Notes: generated from the letters alone by a model not told the origin. 16,859 nucleotides of DNA from JABCPE02 sp963506915 (GCA_963506915.1 CAUORE010000035.1:1-16859); one strand, 5' to 3'; shown: positions 1 to 7,576, counted from the first letter of the stretch. Numbers and translations are program-made.

Positions 1-1184
1 TGAGCAATCAGCCAGCCTTCGCTCCAGCACGCTTGGAAGTTGAAACCGCCAGTAACCGCATCGATGTTGAGAACCTCGCCAGAGATGTAGAAATTGGGCA
101 GTTTTTTGCTTTTCATGGTTTTAAAATCCATCTCCTTCAGATCCACGCCGCCTGCCGTGACGAATTCCTCTTTGAATGTGCTTTTTCCTGTCACATTCAT
201 TCGGCAGCAGCACAGATTTTCTATGATTTTCTGCATTTCTTTGTTGTTGATATTGGCTAATTGTTTGGCTGTATCAATTCCAGAAACGAATAAAATTCTT
301 TGCCAAAAACGATTGGTAATATCAAAAATTTTGGCCTGACCGATGGATTTTTTCGGTTCATTTTCTTTGAAATTTTTAAATATTTCCAAAGCATCTTCTG
401 AAGCTGTTCCGATAAAATTAACGATGATTTCAAACTGGTATTTTAGTGCTGCAAGTTCTCTCGCTCCCCATCCCGATAGTTTTAGGATTGCAGGGCCGCT
501 CAGTCCCCAGTGAGTGATGAGTAGAGAACCAGACTCTTCTAAATTCAGCTTTGGAATTTCGATATTTACATACTGAAAGTTCGTTCCCATGAGGTCTTTC
601 AGGATTTCATTTTTAATGTTAAATGTAAATAAAGAGGGAACGGGCGCGATAATCTGATGGCCTAGTTTTTCTAGTATTTTAAATGCTTTCGGTGAACTTC
701 CTGTGCTGAATACCACATAATCCGCGAAATAATTTTGGTCTGTGGTATGGATTTTATATCCGTTTTCCTGTGGTAAAATCTCCGTAACGGTTTGTTTGGT
801 AAGTATTTTTACATTTTTCTTTCTGCATTCATTCACGAGGCAGTCTATGATGCTTTGCGATGAGTTGCTTTCAGGAAAAATTCGGTTGTCATCTTCTATT
901 TTGAGGGCTACGCCGTGTTCTTCGTACCAGTTCATGGTGTCCCCAGGCTGGAATTTTGTAAACACGCTGAGGAGTTCTTTGTGACCGCGAGGGTAGAATT
1001 GCACAAGTTCTTTCGGATCAAAACAGGCGTGGGAAACATTGCATCTGCCGCCGCCTGAGATTTTTACTTTTTGCAGGACATCAGAATTTTGTTCCAAAAT
1101 AGTGACATCGTATAGTTTAGTATCAATATTTGCAGCGGTAAAAAATCCAGAAGCGCCTCCTCCGATGATGATTACTTTTTTCAT
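1..1184 (-). CDS. HI0933/BaiN-type NAD(P)/FAD-dependent oxidoreductase (3' end outside window)
   Basis: This is a flavoprotein of the HI0933/YhiN/BaiN family. These are cytosolic FAD-binding proteins, most without a proven substrate, so no specific reaction is assigned. Reading the minus strand from ATG 1184 gives one uninterrupted frame of 394 codons to the window edge. The N-terminus has a Rossmann dinucleotide-binding loop (GGGASG, residues 8-13). The family signature SGGGRCNVSH follows at about residues 43-52. The C-terminal flavin motif (SGEVLNIDAVTGGFN) lies near the edge, so probably only about ten residues are missing. The start is the only ATG that keeps the nucleotide-binding loop, and it lies just after the yidC terminator. 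I see no TAnnTTTG box in the 73 bases upstream, so expression may depend on readthrough from yidC or on a weak promoter. A link to bile-acid metabolism (BaiN) should not be inferred from the family name. Confidence 0.9.
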   Translation of the reverse strand, partial: MKKVIIIGGGASGFFTAANIDTKLYDVTILEQNSDVLQKVKISGGGRCNVSHACFDPKELVQFYPRGHKELLSVFTKFQPGDTMNWYEEHGVALKIEDDNRIFPESNSSQSIIDCLVNECRKKNVKILTKQTVTEILPQENGYKIHTTDQNYFADYVVFSTGSSPKAFKILEKLGHQIIAPVPSLFTFNIKNEILKDLMGTNFQYVNIEIPKLNLEESGSLLITHWGLSGPAILKLSGWGARELAALKYQFEIIVNFIGTASEDALEIFKNFKENEPKKSIGQAKIFDITNRFWQRILFVSGIDTAKQLANINNKEMQKIIENLCCCRMNVTGKSTFKEEFVTAGGVDLKEMDFKTMKSKKLPNFYISGEVLNIDAVTGGFNFQACWSEGWLIA

Positions 1185-1189
1185 AATTC

Positions 1190-1238
1190 AAAAGAAAAAC
1201 CTTCAACATTTTCTTTTTTTAGAGTAATGCTGAAGGTT
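1190..1238 (-). terminator. Rho-independent terminator of yidC
   Basis: Arms of 13 bases (1198-1210 and 1226-1238) pair with one mismatch around a 15-base loop. On the minus strand the stem is followed by GGTTTTTCTTTTG. It starts 20 bases after the yidC stop codon and ends 6 bases before the ATG of the next gene. The long loop and the C in the T-tract suggest moderate efficiency. Confidence 0.7.
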
Positions 1239-1257
1239 GATTTATAAATAATTAAAA

Positions 1258-3048
1258 TTATTTTTTGTTGTTTTTCTGTTGTTTTTGTTGCTCTTTCTGC
1301 TGTTCTTTCTTCTGTTCTTGTGCTTGTTCCATCAGTTCGCGCATTTTTCTTTGGAAACGCCCTTCTTTAGCAGGTTTAGCTTTATTTTCCTGAATTTGAG
1401 CGTGAATTTTCTTTTCATCGATGATAAAGTTTTTGATGACAAGTACAATCACAATGTTCAGAGCATTTGACACAAAATAGTACCAAGAAAGCCCAGATGC
1501 AGCAGAGTTCAGGAAGAACATGAATGTAATTGGGAAAATGTACATCAGAGGTCTCATGTCTGGCATTCCTTCTTGTCTTGGTGCCTGCATGTTTCCAGAA
1601 GTCATGATAGTGTAGATTAAAATAACCACCGTACAAGCCACCGCAAAAATACTCAAATGGTCTATTCCAAGGAAGTTAGATGGAATCTTGATGATGTCAT
1701 CATATGAAGATAAATCCTCTACGAACCAGAAGCTCTTGCCTCGGAAGTCTATATAATTCGGGAAGAAACGGAATAGCGCATAGAAAATAGGCACCTGCAT
1801 AAGGGCTGGGATACATCCCGCCAGCTGATTGACTCCCGCATTTCTATACACCGCCAATACTTCCTGTTGTTTTTTCAGTGGGTCAGCATCTTTGTATTTT
1901 TCGTTTACAGCATCTACTTCAGGTCGGATTACTCTCATCATAGCGCTCAGCTTGTGCTGTTTGAACATGATAGGCGAGAGGATAAGTTTAACCATGATAG
2001 TCAGAACTAAAATAGCCCAACCAGCCGTAAGTCCTAAATGGTTTTGAATAAATTCATAAATAGGGATAAAGAACCAAACATTGATAGTTCTGATGAATGA
2101 CCAGCCGAGCGGCAAGATTCTATCAAAGTTTTTATCATAGCTTTCAAGTAAATCTAAATCTAGCGGCATGAAATACCAAGAGAAGCTTTCGTTAAACTCC
2201 TTATTTCCAGAAAGATTTACTTCAGATTTATAGTTGAAAGTTTTTAGATAATCGCCTTTGTCTACTGGTTCTTGGCTTCCTGTAGACTGCGTAAGTCCAT
2301 TTTTAGCCTCGAAAACAGCCGTGAAGAACTGGCTTTTCACGCCGATCCAGTCTAGTGTTTCTTCGGTTTCCTCCATTTCTCCTCTTCCATCATAATCATA
2401 GCTGGAATAGTTGTCAAATGAATAAACAAACTCTGTGTAGCCCTGCTGCTGTGTTCTTCCTTTTTCTGTAGCCAAAGCCTGATAATCCCAAGAAAACTGA
2501 GCTTTGTTGTCATTAGTTACTTTAGAAAGTCCTTCTGTTTTTACTTGGAAATCAACTTTGTAGTTTTTTTGTAAAGTATAGATAAATTGAATGGTAGCAG
2601 ACTCCAGCTGTGCGTGTAGAGTTACTACACTGCCATTTACTGTCGGAGTAAAGTTTAAATCTTTGGTACTTACTAATTTACCAGCTTTGTCTTTAAAAGC
2701 AAATCCGTAGTTTGAGTTCTCGTTATTGAATAAATACAGAGGTTTATTTTTGTCTGTTTTGTCATAAGAGTTGTATTGGTTCATTCTTACCGAAGAAATC
2801 TGCCCGCCAAGGTTAGAAATTTCCAAAGTAAGTTCATCATTTTTGAGAACGGATTTTTCTCCGTTATGAGAAGCAACTGCTTTTACAATTTTTTCAGTTT
2901 GTTCGGTTTTTACCTGTTGTTCAGCCTGTTTTTTCTTGTCTTCTTTATTAAAATACTGGAAGAAAAGCAATACCGCCAAAATAAATCCAGCAAAGACAAC
3001 CATATTGATAAACTGGCTTCTTTCAAATCCTCTGTTACTATTCTGCAT
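1258..3048 (-). CDS. yidC: YidC membrane protein insertase
   Basis: YidC inserts and folds inner-membrane proteins, alone or with SecYEG. The 596 residues show the Gram-negative layout. An N-terminal membrane anchor lies at about residues 13-33. A large periplasmic beta-rich domain spans about 60-310. Four to five hydrophobic segments follow from about 322 to 545, holding the conserved insertase core (SPIMFKQHKLSAMMR, about 358-372, and GCIPALMQVPIFYALF, about 411-426). The groove position that is arginine in E. coli YidC (R366) aligns by eye with Lys354. The last 50 residues are strongly basic and Lys/Gln-rich (KEQQ repeats), consistent with a ribosome-contacting tail. pyrG lies upstream on the same strand, an arrangement common in Flavobacteriia, but a perfect hairpin and a separate promoter box lie between them. 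The ATG at 3048 directly precedes the hydrophobic anchor and suits the promoter position. Confidence 0.97.
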   Translation of the reverse strand: MQNSNRGFERSQFINMVVFAGFILAVLLFFQYFNKEDKKKQAEQQVKTEQTEKIVKAVASHNGEKSVLKNDELTLEISNLGGQISSVRMNQYNSYDKTDKNKPLYLFNNENSNYGFAFKDKAGKLVSTKDLNFTPTVNGSVVTLHAQLESATIQFIYTLQKNYKVDFQVKTEGLSKVTNDNKAQFSWDYQALATEKGRTQQQGYTEFVYSFDNYSSYDYDGRGEMEETEETLDWIGVKSQFFTAVFEAKNGLTQSTGSQEPVDKGDYLKTFNYKSEVNLSGNKEFNESFSWYFMPLDLDLLESYDKNFDRILPLGWSFIRTINVWFFIPIYEFIQNHLGLTAGWAILVLTIMVKLILSPIMFKQHKLSAMMRVIRPEVDAVNEKYKDADPLKKQQEVLAVYRNAGVNQLAGCIPALMQVPIFYALFRFFPNYIDFRGKSFWFVEDLSSYDDIIKIPSNFLGIDHLSIFAVACTVVILIYTIMTSGNMQAPRQEGMPDMRPLMYIFPITFMFFLNSAASGLSWYYFVSNALNIVIVLVIKNFIIDEKKIHAQIQENKAKPAKEGRFQRKMRELMEQAQEQKKEQQKEQQKQQKNNKK

Positions 3049-3075
3049 TTTTTTAGTTTAAAAAATTATTGCCGA

Positions 3076-3083
3076 CAAAGATA
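3076..3083 (-). promoter_or_regulatory. yidC promoter -7 box (TATCTTTG)
   Basis: On the minus strand this reads TATCTTTG, a full match to the Bacteroidota sigma -7 consensus TAnnTTTG. It lies 27 bases before the yidC ATG. No clear TTG -33 element is visible at the usual spacing. Confidence 0.6.
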
Positions 3084-3151
3084 AACAAAAATTAGTGAAA
3101 AGATTTATTTCATTAGAAAATAAGTTGTGATTTTTATTAGAAATAAAATGA

Positions 3152-3185
3152 TAAATAAACCCTTTTAACTCGTAAGTTAAAAGGG
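3152..3185 (-). terminator. Rho-independent terminator of pyrG
   Basis: Perfect 11-bp arms (3160-3170 and 3175-3185, CCCTTTTAACT) close a 4-base loop. On the minus strand the stem is followed by TTTATTTATC. It begins 16 bases after the pyrG stop and separates pyrG from the yidC promoter. Confidence 0.85.
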
Positions 3186-3201
3186 CTATTGACAAATAAA
3201 A

Positions 3202-4815
3202 TTACTTTTTATGGTTTGTAGATGCTTTTATGAAAGCAATGAACAGCGGATGTGGAGATGCCACCGTACTTTTGTACTCTGGATGGTACTGCACGCCCAC
3301 ATAGAAAGGATGGTCTTTGAGTTCTACTACTTCTACGAGGTGGGTTTCAGGGTTGAAACCAGAAGGGATAAGTCCATTTTTCTCATAATCCTCTATGTAG
3401 TCATTGTTAAATTCATATCTGTGTCTATGTCTTTCCGAAATCAGTTCTGCATTGTAGATTTCAGCAATTTTGGTGTTTGGTTTTAGTTCGCATTTCCAAG
3501 CGCCCAGACGCATAGTTCCGCCTTTGTCTATTACATCTTTTTGCTCTTCCATCAGGCTGATAACAGGGTAAGGTGAGTTGTCATCAAACTCCATACTATT
3601 CGCCTTTTCAAATCCTAATACATTTCTCGCAAATTCTATCGTGACAATCTGCATTCCGAGACAAATTCCTAATAATGGAATTTTGTTTTCTCGAGCGTAT
3701 TTTGCAGCGGTTATTTTCCCTTCTATTCCTCTGTCGCCAAAACCAGGAGCGATGAGAATACCATCTAAATCTTTTAGATAATCTTCTGCATTTCCGTTTT
3801 CTAGGTCACCGCTGTAGATCCATTTTAGCTTCACATCTATTTCCTCTGATGCTCCTGCGTGGATGAAAGCCTCGGCTATGGATTTGTATGAATCCTGCAA
3901 AGAAACATATTTACCGACAAGTCCTATTTCTACGGTTTTCTTAGGATTTTTATATTTTTTAAGAAAATTTTGCCAGTTTTTTAGGTTGGGTTCTTTGTCG
4001 TAAGGAAGCCCCAATCCTTTAAGAACCACTTGGTCAAAATTCTGCTCGTGCAGTTCTATAGGAACGCGGTATATGGTGTCCACATCCTTACATTCCACTA
4101 CATTTTCTATGGCTACATTACAGAACTGAGCAAGTTTAGACTTGATGTCTTTGGTGATGGTGTGTTCTGTTCTGCACACTAAAACATCCGCCTGAACGCC
4201 GCTTTCCATCAGTGCTTTTACAGAGTGCTGAGAAGGTTTTGTTTTTAATTCACCACTTGACGCCAGATAAGGCAGTAAAGTAAGGTGAATCACCATAGAG
4301 TTTTTTTCTCCCAACTCCCATTTCAGCTGACGAACAGACTCTATGTAGGGTAAAGACTCTATGTCTCCTACAGTTCCGCCTATTTCAGTGATGATGATAT
4401 CATAGCCTTCATTAGAAAGGATTTTTATTCTTCTCTTTATCTCATTGGTAATGTGCGGAATTACCTGCACGGTTTTCCCTAAGAAGTCACCTTTTCGCTC
4501 TTTTTCGATTACGGTTTGGTAGATTTTTCCTGTGGTTACATTATTATTTTGGCTGGTATTGGTATCCAAAAATCTCTCATAGTGTCCCAAGTCAAGGTCT
4601 GTTTCTGCGCCGTCTTCTGTCACATAGCATTCGCCGTGTTCGTATGGGTTCAGTGTCCCTGGGTCGATGTTGATATAAGGGTCAAGTTTCTGTATCGTGA
4701 CTTTAAATCCTCTGGCTTTCAGTAGCATACCGAGGGAAGCGGAAACGATTCCTTTTCCTAATGATGATGTTACACCTCCTGTTACAAAGATGTATTTGGT
4801 ATTGTTTTTAGACAT
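3202..4815 (-). CDS. pyrG: CTP synthase
   Basis: PyrG makes CTP from UTP using ATP and glutamine, the last step of de novo pyrimidine nucleotide synthesis. From ATG 4815 the protein has 537 residues, the normal family length. The N-terminal synthetase domain begins with the nucleotide-binding motif GGVTSSLGKG (residues 13-22) and contains TEIGGTVGDIES. The C-terminal class I glutamine amidotransferase domain carries the nucleophile Cys385 in GICLGMQ and the His511/Glu513 pair in QYHPEY. All catalytic residues seen are intact. An in-frame TTG lies 18 bases further upstream (4833), but it sits inside the promoter's TAnnTTTG box and would add only six residues, so the ATG is preferred. With that box ending 15 bases before the ATG, the mRNA leader must be very short. 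A terminator follows the gene. Confidence 0.98.
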   Translation of the reverse strand: MSKNNTKYIFVTGGVTSSLGKGIVSASLGMLLKARGFKVTIQKLDPYINIDPGTLNPYEHGECYVTEDGAETDLDLGHYERFLDTNTSQNNNVTTGKIYQTVIEKERKGDFLGKTVQVIPHITNEIKRRIKILSNEGYDIIITEIGGTVGDIESLPYIESVRQLKWELGEKNSMVIHLTLLPYLASSGELKTKPSQHSVKALMESGVQADVLVCRTEHTITKDIKSKLAQFCNVAIENVVECKDVDTIYRVPIELHEQNFDQVVLKGLGLPYDKEPNLKNWQNFLKKYKNPKKTVEIGLVGKYVSLQDSYKSIAEAFIHAGASEEIDVKLKWIYSGDLENGNAEDYLKDLDGILIAPGFGDRGIEGKITAAKYARENKIPLLGICLGMQIVTIEFARNVLGFEKANSMEFDDNSPYPVISLMEEQKDVIDKGGTMRLGAWKCELKPNTKIAEIYNAELISERHRHRYEFNNDYIEDYEKNGLIPSGFNPETHLVEVVELKDHPFYVGVQYHPEYKSTVASPHPLFIAFIKASTNHKK

Positions 4816-4830
4816 TTGTTTAGGTTTGTG

Positions 4831-4861
4831 CAAAGTTAAAATAAAACGCCATATTATGCAA
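4831..4861 (-). promoter_or_regulatory. pyrG promoter (-33 TTG, -7 TAACTTTG)
   Basis: On the minus strand TTG (4861-4859) is followed after 20 bases by TAACTTTG (4838-4831). Both elements and the spacing match the Bacteroidota housekeeping promoter. Transcription would start roughly ten bases before the ATG at 4815. Confidence 0.7.
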
Positions 4862-4883
4862 GAAACAAAATATTAAAGAGGAT

Positions 4884-5564
4884 TTAGCTCCAATAGAATT
4901 TTTGGATAATTTGTTGTTTCTTACGATCGATGGAGAGTTTTATTTCATCTTCACCATATGTTAAATAGTTGTATCCACAGACTTTTCCGACCAATTCATC
5001 GCTTCGGTTAGTTATGCCAGTTTTACTAAGGCTGATTACAGGCTTATTCACTTGGTCATTGAGTCCATAGTATCCATAATCACGGATGAAAAGACCGGTT
5101 TCCAGATATTTATCACGGGTGATCCAGTAGCTCAGTAGCATATCAGCATACATATAGAGGTCATGGGAGATTTTTCTTCGTTTTATTCTCATTTTTTCCA
5201 AATGGCTATCCCTTGCTTCTTCCCATGAGTGGTTCTTTAGATACTCGGATTTATGCTTGTTGTAGTCTTCTTCTATGGAGGCGTACCATTCTAAAAGTGG
5301 AGCTGTTTCTTCCATATTGATTACGGAATTATCAAATTGATAATGAGTACCATCCCAGTCAAATCTAATGAAATCCCATTCGAATCTCTCGCCATCTTTG
5401 ATGAGATAAGGATAAGCATCACCCAAAACTGAAATAAAATGCACCTTACCTTCTTTTTTGTCCATGTCTTCTCCCAAATCTATGGTAACCAGTGGGAAAA
5501 ATATAGTTTTGTAAATGGGCAATGGATTGCTAAAAACTTCTTCTATTGTGGGAAATAATTTCAT
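4884..5564 (-). CDS. Hypothetical protein, 226 aa, unrecognised
   Basis: I do not recognise this family. The product has 226 residues with no signal peptide or membrane segment, so it is probably cytosolic. It is rich in aromatic residues (six Trp, many Tyr) and acidic residues. A central charged helical stretch (about residues 100-135, with EEARDSHLEKMRIKRRK) lies between two beta-like regions. It ends in a short strand pattern (EIKLSIDRKKQQIIQKFYWS) that resembles the end of small beta-rich immunity- or SUKH-like proteins; that resemblance is only an impression and is not used as a call. The gene is real on coding grounds: a clean ATG, a perfect TATATTTG box 34 bases upstream, and no competing frame. 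It stands alone between pyrG and the divergent miaA. No adjacent toxin-like gene is present to support an immunity role. Confidence 0.75.
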   Translation of the reverse strand: MKLFPTIEEVFSNPLPIYKTIFFPLVTIDLGEDMDKKEGKVHFISVLGDAYPYLIKDGERFEWDFIRFDWDGTHYQFDNSVINMEETAPLLEWYASIEEDYNKHKSEYLKNHSWEEARDSHLEKMRIKRRKISHDLYMYADMLLSYWITRDKYLETGLFIRDYGYYGLNDQVNKPVISLSKTGITNRSDELVGKVCGYNYLTYGEDEIKLSIDRKKQQIIQKFYWS

Positions 5565-5598
5565 GACTTTTTATGTTAAAATTTTGGTATTAATGTTA

Positions 5599-5606
5599 CA
5601 AATATA
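5599..5606 (-). promoter_or_regulatory. Promoter -7 box (TATATTTG) of the 226-aa gene
   Basis: The minus strand reads TATATTTG, a full TAnnTTTG match, 34 bases before ATG 5564. No TTG -33 element was found at 17-23 bases. Confidence 0.55.
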
Positions 5607-5683
5607 AAGCTTTTAGCCAAAAAAATAGAAAAAACAAATGGCATCATAGAAAATATTTTTATTCTCAAAATGAGTAAAATCCA

Positions 5684-5691
5684 TATCTTTG
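5684..5691 (+). promoter_or_regulatory. miaA promoter -7 box (TATCTTTG)
   Basis: TATCTTTG matches TAnnTTTG and ends 20 bases before ATG 5712. It is divergent from the box at 5599-5606. The 77 bases between the two boxes are AT-rich and hold no other clear element beyond a weak CTCAaaaTGAG inverted repeat at 5664-5674. Confidence 0.55.
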
Positions 5692-5711
5692 AGGCCTATT
5701 TTTAAAATTAA

Positions 5712-6617
5712 ATGAAGAAAAGACTTTTTTCGGTGGTAGGACCTACGGGAATTGGTAAAACGAAATTGGCAATCGCAATAGCGAAATACTTCGGTACCGA
5801 GATTGTATCCTGTGATGCACGCCAGTTTTTTGCGGAAATGCCCATTGGCACGGCTGCACCGACAGAAGATGAACTTGCCCAAGTGAAACACCATTTCATA
5901 GGAAACCTCAGTGTGGTGGACGAATACTCCATCGGGCAGTATGAAAAAGATGCCTTGGAAAAACTAGAACAGCTGTTCCAAAAGTATGATAATGTAGTGC
6001 TGGTTGGCGGTTCGGGAATGTATGAAAAGGCAGTTGCAGAGGGATTGAACAATCTTCCAGAATCAAACCCAGAGAATCAGAAACGATTAGAACAGCTCTT
6101 CAGCGAGGGCGGAATAGAAGCCTTGCAAAAACTTTTGAAAGAATCGGATAGTGCTTATTATCAGATAGTTGATAAAGAAAATCCGCGCAGGCTGATGAGG
6201 GCTTTGGATATTATCTGGCAGACAGGGAAAACTTACACGGAAAATATTGAAAATGCGTTGGTTAAAAGAGATTTTGATGTTGTCAGAATTGGGATTTCTG
6301 CGGACAGAGAGATTATCTATGACCGAATTAACCAAAGGGTGGATTTGATGGTGCAGAGTGGGCTTTTGGAAGAAGCGAAAAATCTTATTCTTTATAAAGA
6401 CCAAACAGCCTTGCAAACAGTGGGTTATACAGAATTATTCAAATATTTTTCGGGCGAATGGGAGCTGGATTTTGCTATTTCAGAAATAAAGAAAAATTCC
6501 CGAAGATACGCCAAAAGACAGCTTACATGGCTTAGAAAACTGGAAAATATCCATTGGATAAAATATAACTACACACAGGAGGAATTAGAAAAATTATTAG
6601 AAACTATCAAAAAATGA
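5712..6617 (+). CDS. miaA: tRNA dimethylallyltransferase
   Basis: MiaA transfers a dimethylallyl group to N6 of A37 in tRNAs reading codons that begin with U. The 301 residues contain the P-loop GPTGIGKT (10-17), the substrate-binding segment SCDARQFF (33-40) with IGTAAPT shortly after, and GGSGMY (99-104). The tRNA-interacting region NPRRLMRALDI, the segment QTVGYTELFKYF and the final RRYAKRQLTWLRK helix follow. Length and motif order are normal for the family. The start is the ATG placed 20 bases after a promoter box. Its stop codon overlaps the next gene's start by four bases (ATGA), so the two are almost certainly translated from one mRNA. Confidence 0.97.
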   Translation: MKKRLFSVVGPTGIGKTKLAIAIAKYFGTEIVSCDARQFFAEMPIGTAAPTEDELAQVKHHFIGNLSVVDEYSIGQYEKDALEKLEQLFQKYDNVVLVGGSGMYEKAVAEGLNNLPESNPENQKRLEQLFSEGGIEALQKLLKESDSAYYQIVDKENPRRLMRALDIIWQTGKTYTENIENALVKRDFDVVRIGISADREIIYDRINQRVDLMVQSGLLEEAKNLILYKDQTALQTVGYTELFKYFSGEWELDFAISEIKKNSRRYAKRQLTWLRKLENIHWIKYNYTQEELEKLLETIKK

Positions 6618-7168
6618 AAAACTTTTTAAAAAAACAATGGAGTAACATCCTATTTGGCGCATTTATATTGGCATTTTTCTTCGTGCCGGGCGTTCGTGAG
6701 TCTATCCAAAGACTTTTCTTGATGAAACCTTCTTTGGAGAAATCGCAGAGTATAGGAATGCTCACAGAATCAGAATATAATGTAGAATTAAAGGGAATAA
6801 ATGTACCAGATGCCAATTTGTCCGATTTTAAGGGGAAACCTGTTTTTCTCAATTTTTGGGGAAGCTGGTGTCCGCCTTGTAGAGCCGAATTTCCTACTAT
6901 CCAGAGCCTTTACGAGAGTAAAAAAGGGAAAATAGAATTTGTCCTCATTGCCATGCAGGATGAGGAACAGAAGGTGAGAGATTTTATTAAGAAAAATGGC
7001 TATACTACGCCTGTTTATCTACTGAAAGAGCCTCTTAGCGAGAAGTTTAGTATAGATGTTTTTCCTACGACTTTCATCATTGGGAAGGATGGACAGATAC
7101 TCAAAAAAGATGAAGGAGCGGCCGACTGGAATAGTCAGGCGGTTCATAGTTTTATAGATAAATTATAA
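6614..7168 (+). CDS. TlpA/ResA-like membrane-anchored thioredoxin
   Basis: This is a thioredoxin-fold disulfide reductase of the TlpA/ResA group, 184 residues. A hydrophobic segment at about residues 11-25 should anchor it to the inner membrane with the catalytic domain in the periplasm. The redox motif is WCPPC (Cys86, Cys89) inside NFWGSWCPPCRAEFPT. The conserved cis-proline is Pro151 in FPTTFIIGKDG. Such proteins reduce apocytochrome c or other periplasmic thiols; nothing here identifies the partner. The gene overlaps miaA by four bases (ATGA), indicating translational coupling, although no functional link between tRNA prenylation and periplasmic redox is obvious. The hydrophobic stretch lacks a clear cleavage site, so an uncleaved anchor is more likely than a secreted form. 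Confidence 0.92.
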   Translation: MKNFLKKQWSNILFGAFILAFFFVPGVRESIQRLFLMKPSLEKSQSIGMLTESEYNVELKGINVPDANLSDFKGKPVFLNFWGSWCPPCRAEFPTIQSLYESKKGKIEFVLIAMQDEEQKVRDFIKKNGYTTPVYLLKEPLSEKFSIDVFPTTFIIGKDGQILKKDEGAADWNSQAVHSFIDKL

Positions 7169-7173
7169 TTTTG
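7166..7173 (+). promoter_or_regulatory. Possible promoter -7 box (TAATTTTG) before the DUF1232 gene
   Basis: TAATTTTG matches TAnnTTTG and overlaps the stop codon of the thioredoxin gene, 41 bases before ATG 7215. No -33 TTG was found. Readthrough from miaA is the alternative. Confidence 0.4.
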
Positions 7174-7214
7174 GCAAGCGTTTTGCTGCTTTTATTAAAA
7201 AAATATTTATAAAA

Positions 7215-7511
7215 ATGAAAAAAATTAAGATGGCTTATCAAGTTTATAAAAACAGAAGTTTTTTTACTAAAATTCCTGATATTTTTAGAATGATAAAGTC
7301 TTCATTTAGAGGAGAATATAAGATAAACAAGTCATCAGTAATTATTCCTATCCTTATATTTATTTACATGCTTTCTCCTTTGGATTTTATTCCAGATTTT
7401 ATTCCTTTTATTGGGATTTTGGATGATTTGGGACTTTTTGCTATTGCGGTTTCCAAACTGACAAAAGAACTGGATAATTTTTATCTATGGGAAGCTAATA
7501 GAACGGAGTAG
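7215..7511 (+). CDS. DUF1232 (YkvA-like) small membrane protein
   Basis: This is a 98-residue protein with the DUF1232 signature at residues 54-72 (SPLDFIPDFIPFIGILDDLG), the hallmark of YkvA-type proteins. A hydrophobic stretch at about 41-53 precedes it, and a second, weaker one covers about 70-80, so membrane association is likely. The molecular function of the family is unknown. The N-terminal 35 residues are basic (KKIKMAYQVYKNR) and likely cytoplasmic. It lies 46 bases after the thioredoxin gene on the same strand and is followed by a strong bidirectional terminator, so it ends this transcription unit. Confidence 0.88.
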   Translation: MKKIKMAYQVYKNRSFFTKIPDIFRMIKSSFRGEYKINKSSVIIPILIFIYMLSPLDFIPDFIPFIGILDDLGLFAIAVSKLTKELDNFYLWEANRTE

Positions 7512-7542
7512 TACTAAACACCAATAAATTATAAATAAAATC

Positions 7543-7576
7543 AAAAAAAACATACTTTTTTAAGTATGTTTTTTTT
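7543..7576. terminator. Bidirectional terminator between the DUF1232 gene and coaBC
   Basis: Perfect 15-bp arms (7543-7557 and 7562-7576) of eight A, CATACTT and its complement close a TTTT loop. Either strand ends with eight T. It serves the plus-strand DUF1232 gene and the minus-strand coaBC, whose last codons and stop lie inside the structure. Confidence 0.92.

Noticed and set aside
1..1184. Bile-acid flavin reductase (BaiN) role.
   Set aside because: The family label covers many proteins of unknown substrate and no bai genes are near.
4884..5564. Immunity protein or SUKH/DUF1963-type call for the 226-residue protein.
   Set aside because: Only a vague strand pattern supports it; no defining motif and no neighbouring toxin gene.
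5708..6052. Opposite-strand open frames of about 100 codons inside miaA (also inside coaBC, the receptor gene and the acyltransferase gene).
   Set aside because: They lie entirely within well-supported genes, have low-complexity or Ser/Phe-rich products, no promoter box and no recognisable domain.
7169..7200. Weak GCAA/TTGC hairpin after the thioredoxin gene as a terminator.
   Set aside because: The stem is about four base pairs and too weak to call; the downstream gene is on the same strand and probably co-transcribed at least in part.
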